In this document: in pieces, positions 5,594-7,784 of the stretch
Numbering within the stretch: the stretch's first letter is position 1
Layout of the letters: each line of letters begins with the position of its first letter
Made by a program: the position numbers and the translations under genes
The notes under the pieces: generated by a model
Seen by the model: only the letters and a program-made list of their open reading frames with translations
The model's database searches: none
Told to the model about the DNA's origin: nothing
NCBI GenBank assembly: GCA_025361665.1
Contig: JANYKF010000137.1
Span: 1 to 7,784 of the forward strand
Origin: Clostridiaceae bacterium
Lineage (GTDB): Bacteria > Bacillota > Clostridia > DSM-8532
Direction: 5' to 3'
Length of the DNA: 7,784 bases

Positions 5594-6679
5594 TCATTTG
5601 GCTGAAATGTAGCCTTCACCCTTCAGCAACTCCGCCATCAGGACGGCTCCACCGGCTGCTCCGCGGATGGTGTTGTGGGAGAGGCTGACGAACTTGTAGT
5701 CGAACATCGTGTCGGGCCTCAGGCGGCCGACGGTGATGCCCATGCCGTTACCCTGGTCGCGGTCGAGTTTCGTCTGCGGCCGGTTGTCCTCCTCGAAATA
5801 GGTGATGAACGGCTTTGGGGCGCTGGGAAGGGAAAGTTTCTGGGGAAGGCCTTCAAAGGCTTTCCAACGGGCAAGGATTTCATCTTTGGACGGCTTGCTG
5901 AGGAAGGAGACAAAGGTTGCGGCCAGATGTCCGTCTGTGACTGGCACCCGGATGCACTGCGCGGTGATGAGGGGAGAAGTTGCCTTCACAATGCCGGAAG
6001 AGGAGATCGTGCCCCAAATGCGCAAGGGTTCCTGTTCGCTTTTTTCCTCTTCTCCACCGATGTAGGGAATGACGTTGTCGACCATCTCCGGCCAATCCGC
6101 GAAGTTCTTTCCAGCACCGGAAATGGCCTGATAGGTGCATGCGACGATTTTTTCGATCCCGAATTCCCGCAGGGGATGCAGTGCCGGCACGTAGCTCTGA
6201 ATGGAGCAGTTCGGCTTGACCGTGATGAATCCGCGGCTGGTGCCAAGACGCTTCTGCTGCCGTTCGATGACGGCATTGTGCTCCGGGTTGATTTCGGGAA
6301 TCACCATCGGGACATCCGGGGTCCAGCGATGGGCGGAGTTGTTGGAAATGACAGGTGTACCGGTTTTGGCATAGGCCTCTTCCAATACCCGGATCTCATC
6401 TTTTTTCATATCGACGGCGCAGAAGATGAAATCCACCTCGCCGGCAACCCCTTCCACATCCGACGCATTTTTGACAACGATCCCGGCCACGGACGCGGGG
6501 ATGGGCGTTGTCATCTTCCAGCGGCCCGAAACGGCTTCCGCATACGTTTTGCCTGCAGAGCCGGCAGATGCGGAGATGCCTACCACCTCAAACCACGGAT
6601 GATGCTCCAGCAGCGCGACAAAGCGTTGTCCCACCATGCCGGTACCCCCGACGATGCCAACCTTTAATCTTCTGGTCAT
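5594..6679 (-). CDS. asd: aspartate-semialdehyde dehydrogenase (archaeal/fungal type)
   Basis: A 361-residue cytosolic enzyme that reduces aspartyl-4-phosphate with NADPH to aspartate semialdehyde, the branch point to lysine/diaminopimelate, threonine and methionine. The Rossmann motif GGTGMVGQRFVALLEHHPWF occupies residues 11-30. SNNSAHR is at 112-118. The catalytic Cys158 lies in KPNCSIQS, AISGAGKN is at 185-192, and the probable proton acceptor His251 lies in VPVTDGHLAA. These motifs place it in the class shared by archaea, fungi and some bacteria rather than the E. coli class. The frame extends upstream to 6769, but ATG 6679 is chosen because it starts at MTRRLKVGIVGG and has AGGAG about 8 nt upstream. 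It also lies downstream of a good promoter whose start site falls inside the longer frame. It appears monocistronic and converges on khpA. Confidence 0.96.
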   Translation of the reverse strand: MTRRLKVGIVGGTGMVGQRFVALLEHHPWFEVVGISASAGSAGKTYAEAVSGRWKMTTPIPASVAGIVVKNASDVEGVAGEVDFIFCAVDMKKDEIRVLEEAYAKTGTPVISNNSAHRWTPDVPMVIPEINPEHNAVIERQQKRLGTSRGFITVKPNCSIQSYVPALHPLREFGIEKIVACTYQAISGAGKNFADWPEMVDNVIPYIGGEEEKSEQEPLRIWGTISSSGIVKATSPLITAQCIRVPVTDGHLAATFVSFLSKPSKDEILARWKAFEGLPQKLSLPSAPKPFITYFEEDNRPQTKLDRDQGNGMGITVGRLRPDTMFDYKFVSLSHNTIRGAAGGAVLMAELLKGEGYISAK

Positions 6680-6710
6680 GGTTTTGTCTCCTTTCGTGTC
6701 CTCTCCACAC

Positions 6711-6722
6711 GCACATATGTGC
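6711..6722. promoter_or_regulatory. 12-bp palindrome in the asd leader
   Basis: GCACATATGTGC is a perfect palindrome about 20 nt after the predicted asd start of transcription. A second CATATG core lies at about 6735. It could be an operator for a dimeric repressor. No regulator gene is in the window, so the role is a guess. Confidence 0.35.
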
Positions 6723-6748
6723 TTGATACGGATACATATGATGCTTTC

Positions 6749-6777
6749 ATTATAAGGGAAAGGATTCATGGATGCAA
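6749..6777 (-). promoter_or_regulatory. sigma-A promoter of asd
   Basis: On the minus strand TTGCAT (6777-6772) and a perfect TATAAT (6754-6749) are separated by exactly 17 nt. Transcription would start near 6742, about 63 nt before the ATG. It is back to back with the riboswitch promoter, whose -35 box begins 29 bp away. Confidence 0.8.
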
Positions 6778-6805
6778 GCGGGATTTCACGCTGATTCTCA
6801 TTTGT

Positions 6806-6834
6806 TTGACAGGCATGAGGTGCTGTGCTACACT
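6806..6834 (+). promoter_or_regulatory. sigma-A promoter of the cobalamin-riboswitch transcript
   Basis: Perfect TTGACA (6806-6811), a 17-nt spacer, and TACACT (6829-6834) with TG at 6826-6827 as an extended -10. The start near 6841 puts the aptamer about 15 nt into the transcript. Confidence 0.8.
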
Positions 6835-6857
6835 GCGAATGAACTGAATATTGATTG

Positions 6858-7046
6858 TTGGTGCGCGTACAGCATTTTCATGTGCGCGAGAATAGGGAAT
6901 TGGGTTTGAATCCCAAGCGGTCCTGCCGCCGTAATGACGGAGCGGTTTTCCCGAAAGGTGTTTTCCACCTTTCAGCCACTGGGCTATAGTGCCCGGGAAG
7001 GCGGAAAATCGCGTCGATGTCTGAGCCGGAAGACCTGCCAGCATGG
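6858..7046 (+). promoter_or_regulatory. cobalamin (B12) riboswitch aptamer
   Basis: Conserved blocks of the cobalamin riboswitch appear in order. GGTGC is at the 5' end and AGGGAA at 6894-6899. A TTGGG/CCCAA stem lies at 6900-6916. The core GCGGTCCTGCCGCCGTAA follows at 6917-6934, nearly the consensus. A peripheral hairpin with 8-bp arms sits at 6953-6973 (GAAAGGTG/CACCTTTC). GCCACTG with a GGGC/GCCC hairpin and GGGAAGGC come next. The B12 box GAGCCGGAAGACCTGCC ends the aptamer at 7023-7039. The closing P1 stem may be GTGC (6861-6864) with GCAT (7041-7044). The RNA binds adenosyl- or related cobalamin and normally shuts off downstream genes. The outer limits are approximate. Confidence 0.95.
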
Positions 7047-7047
7047 T

Positions 7048-7064
7048 GCCTGCCCTTTGCAGGC
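7048..7064 (+). other. hairpin directly after the B12 box
   Basis: GCCTGC (7048-7053) and GCAGGC (7059-7064) form a perfect 6-bp stem with a CCTTT loop. The right arm could also pair with CCTGC inside the B12 box. It is therefore a candidate switching element, or the kissing-loop P13 hairpin that links ligand binding to expression. Confidence 0.5.
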
Positions 7065-7150
7065 GGACTATGTCTTCACAGTGAATGAAGGTATGGTTGT
7101 GATGGTGCAGGGATCCGGCTTTTTCCGAGTTCCCGTCCAGGCAATACATG

Positions 7151-7182
7151 CGCTTCGATCGTGAGGATCGGGGCGTTTTTTT
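7151..7182 (+). terminator. intrinsic terminator of the riboswitch leader
   Basis: CGCTTCGATC (7151-7160) pairs with GATCGGGGCG (7166-7175), including two G-U pairs, around a GTGAG loop. Seven T residues follow directly. It lies about 100 nt after the B12 box and 97 nt before the lipoprotein start, so B12 control is probably by transcription termination. I did not find an evident antiterminator partner. Confidence 0.88.
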
Positions 7183-7279
7183 ATGCATGAATGGCAATTT
7201 GTGCGGAAAACGGCGATTCTGGCGATAGCAGTGCAAGAGAAGATTCTCATGGACCATTTTGATGAAGAGGGAGAACAAC

Positions 7280-7784
7280 ATGAGACAAACGAGACTTGGC
7301 TTGATACTCATCCTGGTTCTGATGCTCTTGACTGCTGCTTGCGGATCTGTTGCTCCGGCAACAACCCCGGTATCCCCATCCGCTTCTGCAGAAGCCATCG
7401 CAACCACTGCTGCATCAACTGGGGCCACAGTGGCACCGGCTCCTGAAGCCACTCCCACGCCGGAAGCCTCCGCAGAACCGACATTGGAGGCTTCCGGTGC
7501 TGTGGCGGCCATTCCCACGAAAGACAGGGCTGGAAATCCTATCAAAGTCCCCACGGAAGTGAAAACGATCATCTCTCTCGCACCTTCCTTCACGGAATCA
7601 CTCATCGCCATGGGCCTGGCAGACAAAATCGTGGCAATAGACCTGAATGCAGCGGATCTTACGGGTGTGAAGAAGGAATGGCCGGTATTCGACATGATGG
7701 CACCGGACGCGGAAAAACTCCTGCAGCTGAAACCGGATATCATCATAGCCTCCCCGTTGAGCACGAGTGGCGGGGAGGATCCGT
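7280..7784 (+). CDS. BtuF-like corrinoid/iron-complex ABC transporter substrate-binding lipoprotein (partial)
   Basis: The frame starts at ATG 7280 with AGAGGGAG 6 nt upstream and is open to the right edge (168 codons seen). A lipoprotein signal peptide ends in the lipobox LTAAC with Cys21. It is followed by a long low-complexity tether rich in Ala, Pro, Thr, Ser and Glu (about residues 22-75). The binding domain then begins: VKTIISLAPSFTESLIAMGL, DKIVAID and LKPDIIIAS match the N-terminal lobe of the helical-backbone (BtuF/FhuD) class. The family includes B12, cobinamide, haem and siderophore binders. The cobalamin riboswitch upstream makes a corrinoid the most likely ligand, with permease and ATPase genes expected just beyond the window. 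Confidence 0.9.
   Translation, partial: MRQTRLGLILILVLMLLTAACGSVAPATTPVSPSASAEAIATTAASTGATVAPAPEATPTPEASAEPTLEASGAVAAIPTKDRAGNPIKVPTEVKTIISLAPSFTESLIAMGLADKIVAIDLNAADLTGVKKEWPVFDMMAPDAEKLLQLKPDIIIASPLSTSGGEDP

Noticed and set aside
5675..6667. Plus-strand open frame (330 codons) opposite asd
   Set aside because: The minus strand encodes a complete aspartate-semialdehyde dehydrogenase with catalytic Cys and His. The opposite frame has no recognisable domain.
6680..6769. Upstream in-frame extension of asd to 6769
   Set aside because: It would start upstream of the predicted transcription start and inside the promoter. The added 30 residues match no dehydrogenase N-terminus.
6766..7764. Minus-strand open frame (332 codons) across the riboswitch and lipoprotein
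   Set aside because: It runs antisense to a structured RNA, a terminator and a clear lipoprotein. Its Ala/Val/Gly-rich part is only the complement of the tether codons.

Overview
The window looks like chromosomal DNA of a monoderm Firmicute (Bacillota), possibly Erysipelotrichia or a related clostridial lineage. The evidence is the ylxM-ffh-rpsP-khpA gene order, strong GGAGG-type ribosome binding sites, consensus sigma-A promoters (several with an extended -10), a lipoprotein-type solute-binding protein and a SipW-type signal peptidase. The exact genus cannot be read from the sequence.

Region 1 (1-2569, minus strand) is the accessory part and is visibly more AT-rich than the rest. It holds a tightly packed, translationally coupled operon, read from right to left. 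First comes a SipW/ER-type signal peptidase (Ser88/His127). Next is a full-length ABC-ATPase-like protein in which Walker A, the Q-loop, the signature motif, Walker B and the H-loop are all substituted. Last is a polytopic ABC-2-type membrane protein that leaves the window. Its C-terminal part starts a second signal-peptidase-like domain with the same geometry as the upstream enzyme, but with Thr in place of the nucleophilic Ser. This trio is the best candidate here for an undescribed system: perhaps a membrane complex that recognises, processes or inserts a special set of exported proteins, built from one active peptidase, one apparently dead ATPase and one apparently dead peptidase domain fused to a permease.

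Region 2 (about 2570-3063) is a gene-free divergent spacer. It holds the operon promoter, two perfect tandem 11-bp repeats just upstream of it, an inverted repeat over its -10 box, a hairpin, a 39-bp imperfect direct repeat, and the rightward promoter of the ffh operon.

Region 3 (3094-5515, plus strand) is the housekeeping operon ylxM-ffh-rpsP-khpA (SRP regulator, SRP GTPase, ribosomal protein bS16, KH-domain RNA-binding protein), closed by a hairpin shared with the convergent asd gene. Region 4 (5594-6777, minus strand) is asd, encoding aspartate-semialdehyde dehydrogenase of the archaeal/fungal type, with its own promoter. Region 5 (6806-7784, plus strand) is a cobalamin riboswitch with a promoter in front and an intrinsic terminator behind, controlling a BtuF-like lipoprotein that runs off the right edge. 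It is presumably the start of a B12/corrinoid uptake operon.
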